64,000 nt of DNA from Okeania sp. SIO1I7 (GTDB lineage Bacteria; Cyanobacteriota; Cyanobacteriia; Cyanobacteriales; Microcoleaceae), in NCBI GenBank assembly GCA_010672585.1, contig JAAHGF010000014.1, positions 230,656 to 294,655 on the forward strand. The letters are read 5' to 3'. Below are positions 18,828-27,778 of this stretch, piece by piece. Numbering within the stretch: the first letter of the stretch is position 1; every line of letters starts with the position of its first letter. The position numbers and the translations under genes were made by a program. The notes beneath the pieces were generated by a model. It saw nothing but the letters and a program-made list of their open reading frames with translations, searched no databases and was not told the DNA's origin.

Positions 18828-19736
18828 TTGATAAATCACAAATTCATGCCACAACCAACAGCAGATGGCTCTTTTACTTTTTTTTCACCCGAATTTGGTG
18901 AAACTTTTCACTCTCATTTTGGTGCTCAACAAGAAGCAGAATTTAAGTTTGTTTACCCAGTTCAACTATTATCTAGAATACATCAACCCGTGGTGTGCCT
19001 ACTTGACGTTTGTTATGGACTAGGATATAACACTGCTTCTGCTTTAGCAGCCATCTGGAAAATTAATCCTGGTTGTAAAATTCAATTGGTGGGACTAGAG
19101 TTAGACCCAGAAGTGCCAAAAGCAGCGATCGCTACAAATCTTCTAGATAATTGGCCCGACCCTGTGCCAGAATTATTAGCTACTCTAGCTAATACCCATC
19201 AATTACAAACAGACAAAATTCAAGCCAAACTACTGCTCGAAGACGCTAGAATCACTATTCAAGAACTAAATAACTCCGGTTTCCAGACTGATGCTATATT
19301 TCTCGACCCCTTTTCTCCACCCAGTTGTCCTCAACTTTGGACAGTAGAATTTTTGCGCTTAGTAGGTAAGTGTCTCAAACCTGATGGTCATCTAGCAACA
19401 TATTCCTGCTCTGCAGCAGTCAGAACAGCATTAATTGAAGCTCACTTGAAAATTGGTTCTACTGCACCAGTAGGTAGGCGATCGCCAGGAACAGTGGCCA
19501 GTTTTACTGAAGAACATTTACCTGCACTTTCCCAAAAAGAAAAAGAACATTTACTAACTCGCGCTAGTATTCCCTACCGAGACCCCCACTTATCAGACTC
19601 AGCAGAAATTATTGTGCATCGTCGCCAGTTAGAACAACAAAAATCTTCCCTAGAACCTACATCTCATTGGAAAAAACGTTGGTTGTTGAAGAAGGAGTCA
19701 GGAGTCAGTCCTCAGGAGTCAGGAGTTCAAATTTAA
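18828..19736 (+). CDS. MnmC-like SAM-dependent methyltransferase
   Basis: 302 residues. The fold and motifs match the methyltransferase domain of MnmC (tRNA 5-methylaminomethyl-2-thiouridine modification), without the oxidase domain, as is usual in cyanobacteria. Visible: TADGSFTFFSPEFGETFHS near the start, SAM motif LLDVCYGLGYNTASAL (about 62-77), LVGLELDPEV, and IFLDPFSPPSCPQLW (about 160-175). The start is TTG with a good ribosome site; ATG at 18846 (MPQPTADGS) is the alternative. The last 15 residues (KESGVSPQESGVQI) are translated from a GGAGTCA repeat that has replaced the original end. The substrate is inferred from the family only. Confidence 0.82.
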   Translation: MINHKFMPQPTADGSFTFFSPEFGETFHSHFGAQQEAEFKFVYPVQLLSRIHQPVVCLLDVCYGLGYNTASALAAIWKINPGCKIQLVGLELDPEVPKAAIATNLLDNWPDPVPELLATLANTHQLQTDKIQAKLLLEDARITIQELNNSGFQTDAIFLDPFSPPSCPQLWTVEFLRLVGKCLKPDGHLATYSCSAAVRTALIEAHLKIGSTAPVGRRSPGTVASFTEEHLPALSQKEKEHLLTRASIPYRDPHLSDSAEIIVHRRQLEQQKSSLEPTSHWKKRWLLKKESGVSPQESGVQI

Positions 19737-20220
19737 AAGTCAAAAGTCAAAAGTCAAAAGTCAGGATATATGAAACTATGAAACTATAAGTAGTCATGCA
19801 AAATTAATGAAACATACTCTAAAGCTAAAAAGCTGATGCTGTAAAAATTACAGAGAATAAAATTAGGTAATTAATTTTGCCTAAGCACTTAGCAATGCTT
19901 GAAGGGTATATTTACAAATTGCAGAGACTACCCAATAGCTAAAAATCTTATATTATCAGCTTTTTATATCAAATCCGCTTAATGTCGGTATCAAAAAAAT
20001 GTTCAATCTGAGCGCCATTGCCAAATCTTTCTCAATCTCCCCATCTCCCCATCCCCCCATCTCCCCATCTCCCCATCCCCCCATCTCCCCATCTCCCCAT
20101 CTCCCCATCTCCCACTTTTTCTAAACAACCACCTCGAGGACTGCCATATATGAGAGTATGGATATTATAGATTCGGTAATATAACGTTTCTTATTCATTA
20201 AGAACATAATCCCAAAAATC
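19737..20220. other. intergenic, upstream of glmU
   Basis: AAAGTCA heptamers (19738-19763), then AT-rich DNA, a 65-bp element end (19966-20030: ATATCAAATCCG ... CGCCATTGCCAAATCTTT) that recurs inverted at 53898-53963, and a CCATCTCC array (20032-20113). The glmU promoter must lie in 20115-20220; I see no unambiguous -35/-10 pair. Confidence 0.55.
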
Positions 20221-21627
20221 ATGGTAGCGGTAGCAATTTTAGCGGCTGGACGTGGCACCAGAATGAAGTCTGACCTACCCAAGGTATTACACCAGTTAGG
20301 TTCTTGTACCTTAGTTGAACGGGTCCTGAAAAGTTGTGTTTCTATTCAACCATCGAGAATAATTATTATAGTTGGTTATCGTGGAGACCTTGTACAAAAG
20401 TCTCTTCTTAATACTGAAAATCAAGACGATAACTTACCCACCCCTGAATTTGTAGAGCAAAGGGAACAATTAGGGACTGGTCATGCGGTTCAACAGTTAT
20501 TACCCAGTCTGGAAGGATTTTCTGAAGACCTTCTAGTTTTAAATGGGGATGTACCATTATTACGGCCAGAAACTCTAAAGAATTTAATCGACACTCACAA
20601 AGAAAATCAAAATGCAGCAACCATCTTGACTGCAAATCTGCCTAATCCTAAAGGTTACGGTAGAATATTCTGTGATATAAACAATATCGTTACGCAAATA
20701 GTAGAAGACCGAGACTGTACGGCAGCTCAGAAACAAAACCACCGAGTCAATGCCGGAGTCTACTGTTTTAACTGGCCAGCTTTAGCAGAGATTTTACCAA
20801 GACTCACCACAAATAATGAGCAACAAGAGTACTACATAACAGATACAGTTAATTTTCTCAGCCCTGTTATGGCGGTCGATGTGAATGACTATCAAGAAAT
20901 TGTGGGTATTAACGACCGTAAACACTTGGCTACAGCTTATGACATTTTGCAAGCGCGGGTTAAAGATGATTGGATGAGTGCCGGAGTAACTTTGATAGAC
21001 CCCGATAGTATCACTATTGATGATACAGTTTTGTTACAACGGGACGTGATTATTGAACCACAAACTCATATTCGGGGTCGAAGTATCATCGGTGCTGGTA
21101 GTCGCATTGGGCCAGGAAGTTTGATTGAAAATAGTCAGATCGGTAAAAATGTATCTATTTTATATTCGGTGATTTCTGATAGTGCAGTGGCCGATCGTAC
21201 TCGTATTGGCCCTTATGCACATCTACGGGGAGATTCTCAAGTGGGTTCTCACTGTCGAATTGGTAATTTTGTAGAATTGAAAAAAGCTCAGGTGGGCGAT
21301 CGCACTAATGCAGCTCATTTATCTTATTTAGGGGATGCGACTTTGGGAGAAAAGGTAAATGTTGGTGCAGGTACAATTATTGCTAACTATGATGGAGTGA
21401 AAAAACATCAGACCGAAATAGGTGATCGCTCTAAGACTGGTGCAAATAGTGTATTGGTTGCTCCTGTTACTCTGGGGGAAGATGTGACGGTGGCGGCAGG
21501 TTCGGTAGTAACAAAGAATGTGGAAGATGATAGTTTGGTTATTGCTCGCTCTCGACAACTTACGAGAAAAGGTTGGCGGTTAAAGCAGTCTGATGAGAAG
21601 AAGGAAGAAGGAAGAGGGAAGAAGTAA
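20221..21627 (+). CDS. glmU: bifunctional N-acetylglucosamine-1-phosphate uridyltransferase / glucosamine-1-phosphate acetyltransferase
   Basis: Cytosolic enzyme making UDP-GlcNAc for peptidoglycan and outer-membrane glycans. The N-terminal nucleotidyltransferase begins [20 protein letters not shown] (pyrophosphorylase signature, residues 5-24), with [11 protein letters not shown] and LNGDVPLL. The left-handed beta-helix acetyltransferase half shows hexapeptide repeats ([46 protein letters not shown]). Length is 468 against about 450-460 usual. The extra C-terminal residues ([12 protein letters not shown]) are translated from a GAAGAAG heptamer repeat. The gene stands alone; the next gene begins 480 bp downstream. 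Confidence 0.97.
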   Translation: MVAVAILAAGRGTRMKSDLPKVLHQLGSCTLVERVLKSCVSIQPSRIIIIVGYRGDLVQKSLLNTENQDDNLPTPEFVEQREQLGTGHAVQQLLPSLEGFSEDLLVLNGDVPLLRPETLKNLIDTHKENQNAATILTANLPNPKGYGRIFCDINNIVTQIVEDRDCTAAQKQNHRVNAGVYCFNWPALAEILPRLTTNNEQQEYYITDTVNFLSPVMAVDVNDYQEIVGINDRKHLATAYDILQARVKDDWMSAGVTLIDPDSITIDDTVLLQRDVIIEPQTHIRGRSIIGAGSRIGPGSLIENSQIGKNVSILYSVISDSAVADRTRIGPYAHLRGDSQVGSHCRIGNFVELKKAQVGDRTNAAHLSYLGDATLGEKVNVGAGTIIANYDGVKKHQTEIGDRSKTGANSVLVAPVTLGEDVTVAAGSVVTKNVEDDSLVIARSRQLTRKGWRLKQSDEKKEEGRGKK

Positions 21628-21726
21628 AAATAGGGAAGAAGGAAAAAGGAAGAGGGAAGACAGAAGAAGTAAAAATAGGGAAGAAGGAAGGAGCGAAGGA
21701 CAAAAAAATCTTGCGTTGTCTGAATT

Positions 21727-21856
21727 TTACAGTACTTTTGAAGATAGTGAGGTACAGTTATAAAACTATTCTTATATTTCCTGTTCCTTGTTCTCTGTTC
21801 CCTGTTCCCTAAAGCAATAAAACCTTTGTACCTCATCAACTAGAAAACTGCTGTAA
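21727..21856. mobile_element. MITE-like element, family 2, copy B, with visible empty site
   Basis: 130 bp, inverted ends TTACAGTACTTTTGAAGATA / TAGAAAACTGCTGTAA. The duplicated block at 22024-22050 shows the same flank without it: GAATTTTAAGTTTTTG there, against GAATTT-TA-[element]-TA-AGTTTTTG here. This shows insertion at TA with a TA duplication, as for IS630/Tc1-mariner elements. Confidence 0.85.
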
Positions 21857-22111
21857 GTTTTTGATATGTCTGCACCCTTCCTTCGACTGCTATTTTTTTC
21901 AAGGTTTCTTTAAGGAGATAATTTTGTGTGAGAAGAAGGAAGAAGGAAGAGGGAAGAAGGAAGAAGGAAGAGGGAAGAAGTAAAAATAGGGAAGAAGGAA
22001 GGAGCGAAGAAAAAAAATCTTGCGTTGTCTGAATTTTAAGTTTTTGATATGTCCGCACCCTTCCTTCGACTGCTATTTTTTTCAAGGTTTCTTTAAGGAG
22101 ATAATTTTGTG
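21854..22111 (+). repeat. tandem duplication of the oxidoreductase 5' leader
   Basis: The 76-bp block from TAAGTTTTTGATATGTC to AAGGAGATAATTTTGTG occurs at 21854-21929 and 22037-22111, with one substitution seen. Upstream, the AAAAAATCTTGCGTTGTCTG tract is duplicated too. Shorter relatives of that tract are at 29525-29585 and 47963-47998. Confidence 0.85.
22095..22100 (+). promoter_or_regulatory. Shine-Dalgarno for the GTG-started oxidoreductase
   Basis: AAGGAG lies eight bases before GTG at 22109. It fixes the start, as no ATG lies nearby in frame. Confidence 0.75.
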
Positions 22112-23107
22112 AGAGCTTTTGAAATTCAGGAATTTGGTAATTTAGTCTTAGCAGAAAAACCACAACCACAACCAAAATTTGGAGAAGTTTTGGTCAGGGT
22201 AAAAGCAGTCTCTGTTAACTATCGAGATATTTTAATGGTCAAAGGTCTTTACCACCCCCATCTACGTTTGCCTGCTATTCCCTGTTCGGATGGAGTGGGG
22301 GAAGTTGTGTCCGTAGGAGAAGGTGTTACTAAATTTCAACCTGGGGATAGAGTCGCAGGTATTTTTATGCAGAAATGGCGATCGGGTAATTTAACTAAGG
22401 AAGCAGTTAAGTCAGCTTTGGGTGGTGAAGTTGACGGAATGTTGGCAGAATATGTGGTGTTGTCTGAAGATGGTTTAGTAAGTATTCCGTCTCACTTATC
22501 TGATACAGAAGCAGCTACTTTACCTTGCGCTGCAGTAACAGCTTGGCACGCTTTAATGGAAGCAGGTTTAAAACCAGGGGAAACAGTGTTAGTTATGGGA
22601 ACAGGTGGAGTTTCTTTGTTTGCTTTACAGTTTGCAGTTATGGCAGGAGCGCGAGTCATTGCAACTTCCAGTAGTGATGAAAAGTTGGAGAGGGTGAAGC
22701 AGTTAGGTGCATCTGATGTGATTAATTATAAGTCTGTACCGAAGTGGGAAAAACAGGTGTTGGCGTTAACCGATGGAGTGGGAGTTGATTATATTGTGGA
22801 AGTTGGTGGAGCAAATACTTTAAGTAAGTCTTTAAAAGCAGTCAAAATGGGTGGGCAAATTAGTTTGATAGGTGTATTAGCAGGAGCGCAAGCAGAATTT
22901 AATCCTTTACCCGCAGTGATGAAAGGTGTTCGGATACAAGGAATTTTTGTCGGTTCTCGCCAGATGTTTGAGGCGATGAATAAGGCCATAAATGTTAATA
23001 AATTACATCCTATATGCGATCGCATCTTTCCATTTGAGTCAGCTCCAGAAGCACTAAGTTATATGGAAACAGGTTCCCATTTTGGTAAAGTTACGATTAA
23101 ATTTTAG
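22109..23107 (+). CDS. NAD(P)-dependent medium-chain alcohol dehydrogenase-like oxidoreductase
   Basis: 332 residues, MDR superfamily, soluble. N-terminal GroES-like half (EVLVRVKAVSVNYRDILMVKG, residues about 26-46; GDRVAGIF) and C-terminal Rossmann half with the dinucleotide motif VLVMGTGGVSLFALQFA (about 160-176). The structural and catalytic zinc cysteines of true alcohol dehydrogenases are absent, so a zinc-independent quinone-oxidoreductase-like role is likely. Start is GTG, preceded by AAGGAG. It is followed nine bases later by another MDR gene, forming an operon. Its leader was duplicated (see 21854-22111). Confidence 0.85.
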   Translation: MRAFEIQEFGNLVLAEKPQPQPKFGEVLVRVKAVSVNYRDILMVKGLYHPHLRLPAIPCSDGVGEVVSVGEGVTKFQPGDRVAGIFMQKWRSGNLTKEAVKSALGGEVDGMLAEYVVLSEDGLVSIPSHLSDTEAATLPCAAVTAWHALMEAGLKPGETVLVMGTGGVSLFALQFAVMAGARVIATSSSDEKLERVKQLGASDVINYKSVPKWEKQVLALTDGVGVDYIVEVGGANTLSKSLKAVKMGGQISLIGVLAGAQAEFNPLPAVMKGVRIQGIFVGSRQMFEAMNKAINVNKLHPICDRIFPFESAPEALSYMETGSHFGKVTIKF

Positions 23108-23116
23108 GAGATAAAA

Positions 23117-24100
23117 ATGAAAGCATTAGTATTAGAAAAACCAGGTTCTCCTGATAGTTTACTTATGGCAGAAATGTCTTTACCACAACCAGAAGCAGGA
23201 GAAATACGGGTAAAAGTTTATGCGGTCGGATTAAACCCTGTTGACTATAAAGTGGCTGCTTCTGGGTTTTCCAGGTGGAGTTATCCATTTATTTTGGGGT
23301 TAGATGTGGCGGGAGTTGTGGATGCTGTAGGTGCTGATGTGACTGACTGGCAAGTTGGAGATAAAGTTTATTATCATGGAAATTTGTCGAAACCCGGTGG
23401 ATATGCAGAATATACTAACGCTACTGCAATAGCAGTTGCTCCACTTCCAGAGGGTATTTCTTTTGCTGAAGCTGCTGCTATTCCTTGTGCAGGTTTCACT
23501 GCTTATCAAGCTTTGCATCGACGCTTACACATTCAGTCAGAGCAAACTATTTTAATTCATGGTGGTGCTGGTGGGGTTGGTGGTTTTGGGGTACAGTTGG
23601 CAGTGTTAGCTGGGTTGGAGGTAATTACAACTTGTTCTCGGAGTAATTTTGATTATGTGCAAAAGTTGGGAGCAAAGCATTTAATTGATTATAAAAATGA
23701 GGATGTAGTTGTGAGAGTGAAAGAAATTACTAAAGGACGTGGTGTTGATGCAATTTTAGATACGGTTAGTTCGGAAACTGCAACAAAAGGTTTTGAAATG
23801 TTGGCATTTAATGGTGGAATTGCTTGTATTGCTGGGTTGCCTGATTTTAGTAAGTTTAAACCTTTTAGTATTGCTGCTTCTATCCATGAAGTTGCTTTGG
23901 GAGGTGCTTATTTATCTGGGGATAAAAGAGCAATTAAAGACTTAGGAAAAATGGCAAGAGAAATGGGGGAATTAGTCAGACAAAAAAAAGTTAATTCAAT
24001 GTTGACAGAAGTAATTAGTTTAGAGGAAATACCAGAAGCATTAAATCGTTTAAAAGGTCGTCATGTTCGGGGTAAAATAGTTGCTAAAGTGGCAGAATAA
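23117..24100 (+). CDS. zinc-independent MDR oxidoreductase (quinone oxidoreductase-like)
   Basis: 327 residues, second gene of an MDR pair. GroES-like N-terminus (EIRVKVYAVGLNPVDYKVAA), GDKVYYHG, and Rossmann motif ILIHGGAGGVGGFGVQLAVLAG (about 148-169), the AxxGxxG form typical of the NADPH:quinone oxidoreductase branch. AGGAGAT lies five to six bases before ATG. It is a divergent paralogue of its neighbour rather than a recent copy: the start, loop lengths and cofactor motif differ. Cotranscription is likely; the pair may act on related aldehydes or quinones, but the substrate is unknown. Confidence 0.87.
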   Translation: MKALVLEKPGSPDSLLMAEMSLPQPEAGEIRVKVYAVGLNPVDYKVAASGFSRWSYPFILGLDVAGVVDAVGADVTDWQVGDKVYYHGNLSKPGGYAEYTNATAIAVAPLPEGISFAEAAAIPCAGFTAYQALHRRLHIQSEQTILIHGGAGGVGGFGVQLAVLAGLEVITTCSRSNFDYVQKLGAKHLIDYKNEDVVVRVKEITKGRGVDAILDTVSSETATKGFEMLAFNGGIACIAGLPDFSKFKPFSIAASIHEVALGGAYLSGDKRAIKDLGKMAREMGELVRQKKVNSMLTEVISLEEIPEALNRLKGRHVRGKIVAKVAE

Positions 24101-24306
24101 AGTGTATTGGAGAAAAAAAATACCTTTGTAATATCATATCCGGATAATAGCGCCATAGAACTCCGTTCCGTTTACAGGTTAACGCAGTTGTGCGCTAGCA
24201 AACAAAAAACTTTCTCCTTCTCCTCCTCCTCCTCTTTCTTCTTCTTTCTTCCCCTCCTGGGAGGGGCTAGGGGTGGGTTGACTCCTGACTCCTGACTCCT
24301 GACTCC

Positions 24307-24939
24307 TTAGAGATTACATTCTTGAATCTTAGAATATAATATCCGACGCAAACGTTTAGTAATCATAAATTCGGGAATATTCACAGTAGCATCTAGCTCT
24401 CTTAAAGCTATTGGCAAATGACCTTGAGGAGCATTTTCTGAAAAATTTAACTGCTCATATTTTTTCCATTTTCTGGCTTTTCTCCAACCTAATTGGTCAC
24501 CGAATAATTGATAACTTTGTGGGTCGTATGCTTCCAAATTATTGCCAGTTTCTAAGTAAATTGACATTTGAATACTAAGACCAAATTTGTCTTCAGAATA
24601 TTTCCGCCAGAGTCGATCTATATTACTGATTTCTTCACAAGAAATTTTTTCTTTTATTGCTCTTGTATTGATACCTCCTCCTCTCTTTCTTTGAGTTAAA
24701 GTTAAAATCAGATCGTATGTTTCTTCGTCTGCTTCTTGCCATTTATTATCTGCTAATAAGTTTTCCAACTTAGTGTAAGGAGAATTATCTAGCTCTGGTG
24801 AAGTAATAGTTTGAGATTTATAAATATCTGATTTATTGTGAGTTAATCTTTCTGAGTAGTTAGAATTTGCTAATGATGGAAATGCTGCCAAAAAAATCCA
24901 TAAAAAAACAATTAAATTTTTGAATCTATACTTAATCAT
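24307..24939 (-). CDS. GUN4 domain protein with predicted signal peptide
   Basis: 210 residues. After a hydrophobic N-terminus (FKNLIVFLWIFLAAFPSLANS, residues about 7-27, with an Ala-x-Ala-like cleavage region) comes a GUN4 fold: YTKLENLLADNKWQEADEET (about 56-75), then ISNIDRLWRKYSEDKFGLSIQ and YQLFGDQLGWRK (about 150-161). GUN4 binds protoporphyrin and Mg-protoporphyrin and stimulates Mg-chelatase in chlorophyll synthesis, inside the cell. The many cyanobacterial GUN4-domain paralogues have unknown roles, and this looks like one placed in the periplasm or lumen (inference). It is not the housekeeping gun4. It stands alone, with GACTCCT repeats at its 3' side. Confidence 0.85.
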   Translation of the reverse strand: MIKYRFKNLIVFLWIFLAAFPSLANSNYSERLTHNKSDIYKSQTITSPELDNSPYTKLENLLADNKWQEADEETYDLILTLTQRKRGGGINTRAIKEKISCEEISNIDRLWRKYSEDKFGLSIQMSIYLETGNNLEAYDPQSYQLFGDQLGWRKARKWKKYEQLNFSENAPQGHLPIALRELDATVNIPEFMITKRLRRILYSKIQECNL

Positions 24940-25446
24940 AAATTAATGTCCAAATTGTCGATCTTCATATTGTATAATTTATTCAATATATAGTAATCCT
25001 ATTTAATTAAAATTTTATAGCGCTACGCCCTAGGGAATAGGGAATAGTAAACTGTTCAAGGGTTTTCGGTGGGGAGTCCGTCAGGAAACAGACTTTAGAA
25101 ATGTCCTAACCTTAATGTGTAGTTCTATATATAAAATATATTAGAATTAGAAGCAAGCTCCTAAGTATTTAGGCTAAAATTAACTTCTATTATAGAGGAG
25201 GACTAAGTTACGATAAACATTATCATAAATTTTTAAATTTGACTGACTTCTTGAAGTCAAATAATCATAACTATTCAGCTATTAATAGTAAATTTTAAGG
25301 CGTTTCAGCCAAATAAAGTTTAATTTTGCCTCAATTTATCAATCACTATTACCTCCTGCAAAGCAATAGCTGATAACTGATAACTGATAACTGAAATTAC
25401 CTCCTACAAAGCAATAGCTGATAGCTGATAGCTGAATGCTGAATGC
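24940..25446. other. intergenic gap
   Basis: AT-rich. At the right end, the unit ATTACCTCCTRCAAAGCAATAGCTGAT occurs twice (about 25345-25371 and 25394-25420), each followed by ATAACTG / ATAGCTG heptamers running up to the next stop codon. No gene recognised. Confidence 0.55.
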
Positions 25447-26451
25447 TTACAAATAATCTTTCCACAAATGAAAATTAGTTGTCCTACCAAGTAAAAATAC
25501 ACCTTCTCCTTCTATTCTTGATTGCCTCAATAAATCATAGGCATTTGCTATAACATAATCTAGACAATCTCGATCTCCTAACAATACATCTTGTTCAGTT
25601 TCATACAATGAAACGCCTTCATTTCGCAAACATCTTCTTGCATAAAATACTGTCATATCTCGTCCTAATACTTGTTCAATCCATGCCCTTGCACCAATCG
25701 CAAATCCTTGATTCGGATGACACATAAATACTAACCCACAAATACTGCTAATAATAGGTTTTATAAGTTCTCCCTTTTCATTAAAAACTTGGTATAATGG
25801 TAAATTTTTAAGTTCTAAATCTCTGGTAGTATAAATTTTTTCCTTAATCTTTTTCAACTCTTCATTTGATAATTTAGTCACAGGCATTATAGCAAATTTT
25901 TGATTTTTTAAATATTCGACCCACTCAGAATCTAAACTACATTCTTTAGCACCATAAATTAGAGTTTTTAAATATCTTTTAGAAGGTGGTAATCCCTCTT
26001 TAATTGTAATACCTGGAAATTGAATTTTTTCTCTGTAAGCTATATATGTTAGAGCTGTAATAGTAGTTGTTGAACCATAAGGCAAAACTCGTACAATTTC
26101 TTCTTGATATACTTGACCTTTACCTTCTAATCCATCAATTACTGCTTTACATTCTGGTGACATTTCATACAAACAACCATGTACAGTAGAATTTTTTTTA
26201 TAAACTAAATTAGCGTAACTTGGATCGACATTATTCGTCGGCACATATAAATTAAATTTCAATTCAAAATCTTTTAATATAGCTGGTTGAGAATGTAAAA
26301 TTAGTGAATTAGGTTCTGTATTATATTTGTCCTTAGTTTGAGAATTTGATGCTAATTTGAATTCTAGTAATGATTTAGATAAATTGGAGCCATAGGCAAA
26401 GTATTTAATATTAGAAGTAGAGCTGGAAAATTGTTCCGAATTTGGTTGCAT
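25447..26451 (-). CDS. gamma-glutamylcyclotransferase-like (AIG2/GGCT fold) protein
   Basis: 334 residues. The N-terminal 190 residues show the GGCT fold: IKYFAYGSNLSKSLL (YGSN substrate loop, about residues 15-29), HGCLYEMSPE, VIDGLEGKGQVYQEE with the acidic residue expected at the active site, and ALTYIAY. Such enzymes cyclise gamma-glutamyl groups to 5-oxoproline or act on related amides. The C-terminal 110 residues (GLVFMCHPNQGFAIGARAW ... GVFLLGRTTNFHLW) are an extension I do not recognise. Nothing nearby indicates the substrate. Confidence 0.75.
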   Translation of the reverse strand: MQPNSEQFSSSTSNIKYFAYGSNLSKSLLEFKLASNSQTKDKYNTEPNSLILHSQPAILKDFELKFNLYVPTNNVDPSYANLVYKKNSTVHGCLYEMSPECKAVIDGLEGKGQVYQEEIVRVLPYGSTTTITALTYIAYREKIQFPGITIKEGLPPSKRYLKTLIYGAKECSLDSEWVEYLKNQKFAIMPVTKLSNEELKKIKEKIYTTRDLELKNLPLYQVFNEKGELIKPIISSICGLVFMCHPNQGFAIGARAWIEQVLGRDMTVFYARRCLRNEGVSLYETEQDVLLGDRDCLDYVIANAYDLLRQSRIEGEGVFLLGRTTNFHLWKDYL

Positions 26452-26894
26452 ATAACCTCGATTAGTGAGTAATTATAATTTTCATTTTATCAATTTTTTC
26501 TGAATTAAGTCAAACTGCTAATGTAATCTAATTAAGTAATTTTGTTTGTAGTTTTGCTCTATCTCTTTAAAGACTTTAGGACTTAATTTATTTATTCAAC
26601 CTGTTCAATTGTAATTAATTAATAATATCATAAGTATGTTAATCAATAAAATCTTTTGTATAAGAGTTAAAATTTTATTTAGAGAAACCATTTCTGTTTT
26701 TCGTAAAGTTTTTACCTATATTTATAGTTTTTCTTGTTTATCAAAGTAATTTAAAAGTTTTTAATGCAGCGATCGCTCAGTTGGGTTAGCCATAAAACCT
26801 AGTTAAAATCACCTAGACAGATGAAGGTGACATAGATGATTATTAGTATTATATAATTATAGTATAAGAATTCACTTATAGGATTTTATAATTT
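26452..26894. other. intergenic gap
   Basis: AT-rich non-coding DNA with one GCGATCGC site at 26769. No repeat family or gene recognised. Confidence 0.5.
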
Positions 26895-27778
26895 ATGATA
26901 TATATGATTTTTGCATCTTTTTTGGGCTGTAAAAAGATTTTTTACTTAGTTGTTTCTCAGAAAGTACAACTGAATCAAGAAGGAGATAAAATATTAAAAA
27001 TCATACCATCAAGGCAACATCATGGTGCAATTTATAAACAATTTGCACTAACATTTTTTCCTATATCTATTCTCATAGGGGGTATCCTTGCCAACAGTTA
27101 CTACATAGAAATTAGCAGCAAAAAAAAAGTCATAAAAATAGAAGAAAAGCGAATTTTAGAAGTAAAAAATATCCTCATAAAAAACTCATTGATGTCTTTG
27201 ATTTTAGATGTGCAAAGTTTAGCGAAATTACCAGATATAAGAGAATATTTTGCTGAGAAAAAAAATAGTGATCAAATGCAACACTCACATTTAGAGCATA
27301 TAGAAGAACAGTACGGAAGTTGCGACTTACCCAAGCTCAGATGGTGCAAAGTGAAAAAATGTCTAGTATTGAGCAAATGGTTGCAGGGGTAGCTCAAGAA
27401 ATTAATAATCCAGTCAGTTTTATTCACGGTAATTTAGGTTATGCTACCGAATATACTCAAGACTTGTTAAAGTTGATAGAACTCTACCAACAGCACCTCC
27501 CCAACCCCCCAGAGGATATTACTGAAATGCTAGAGGACTTAGATTTAGACTTTCTCCGAGAAGATTTGGATAAATTATTGAAGTCAATGCGGATGGGAAC
27601 CGAGCGCATCACTGAAATTGTCAAATCTTTGCGGACTTTCTCTCGCCTAGACGAAGCGCAACTTAAAGAGGTAAACATCCATGAAAGTATTGATAGTACC
27701 GTTCTTAGAAACCTACGATAATCTATATAAATCTATGATTATCTGTTCTATTCCTGCTTCATTCTGGTAACGTCGGCG

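Larger units (their letters stand above)
21628..22108. other. repeat-structured gap between glmU and the oxidoreductase pair
   Basis: GAAGAAG heptamers, a family 2 element (21727-21856), and a duplicated 5'-untranslated block (copies at about 21683-21929 and 21990-22111). The second copy provides the ribosome site and GTG start of the next gene; in the first copy the corresponding GTG is followed at once by TGA. Confidence 0.75.

Noticed and set aside
21408..22175. Phe/Ser/Leu-rich minus-strand frames downstream of glmU
   Set aside because: They read the GAAGAAG heptamers and the duplicated leader in reverse.
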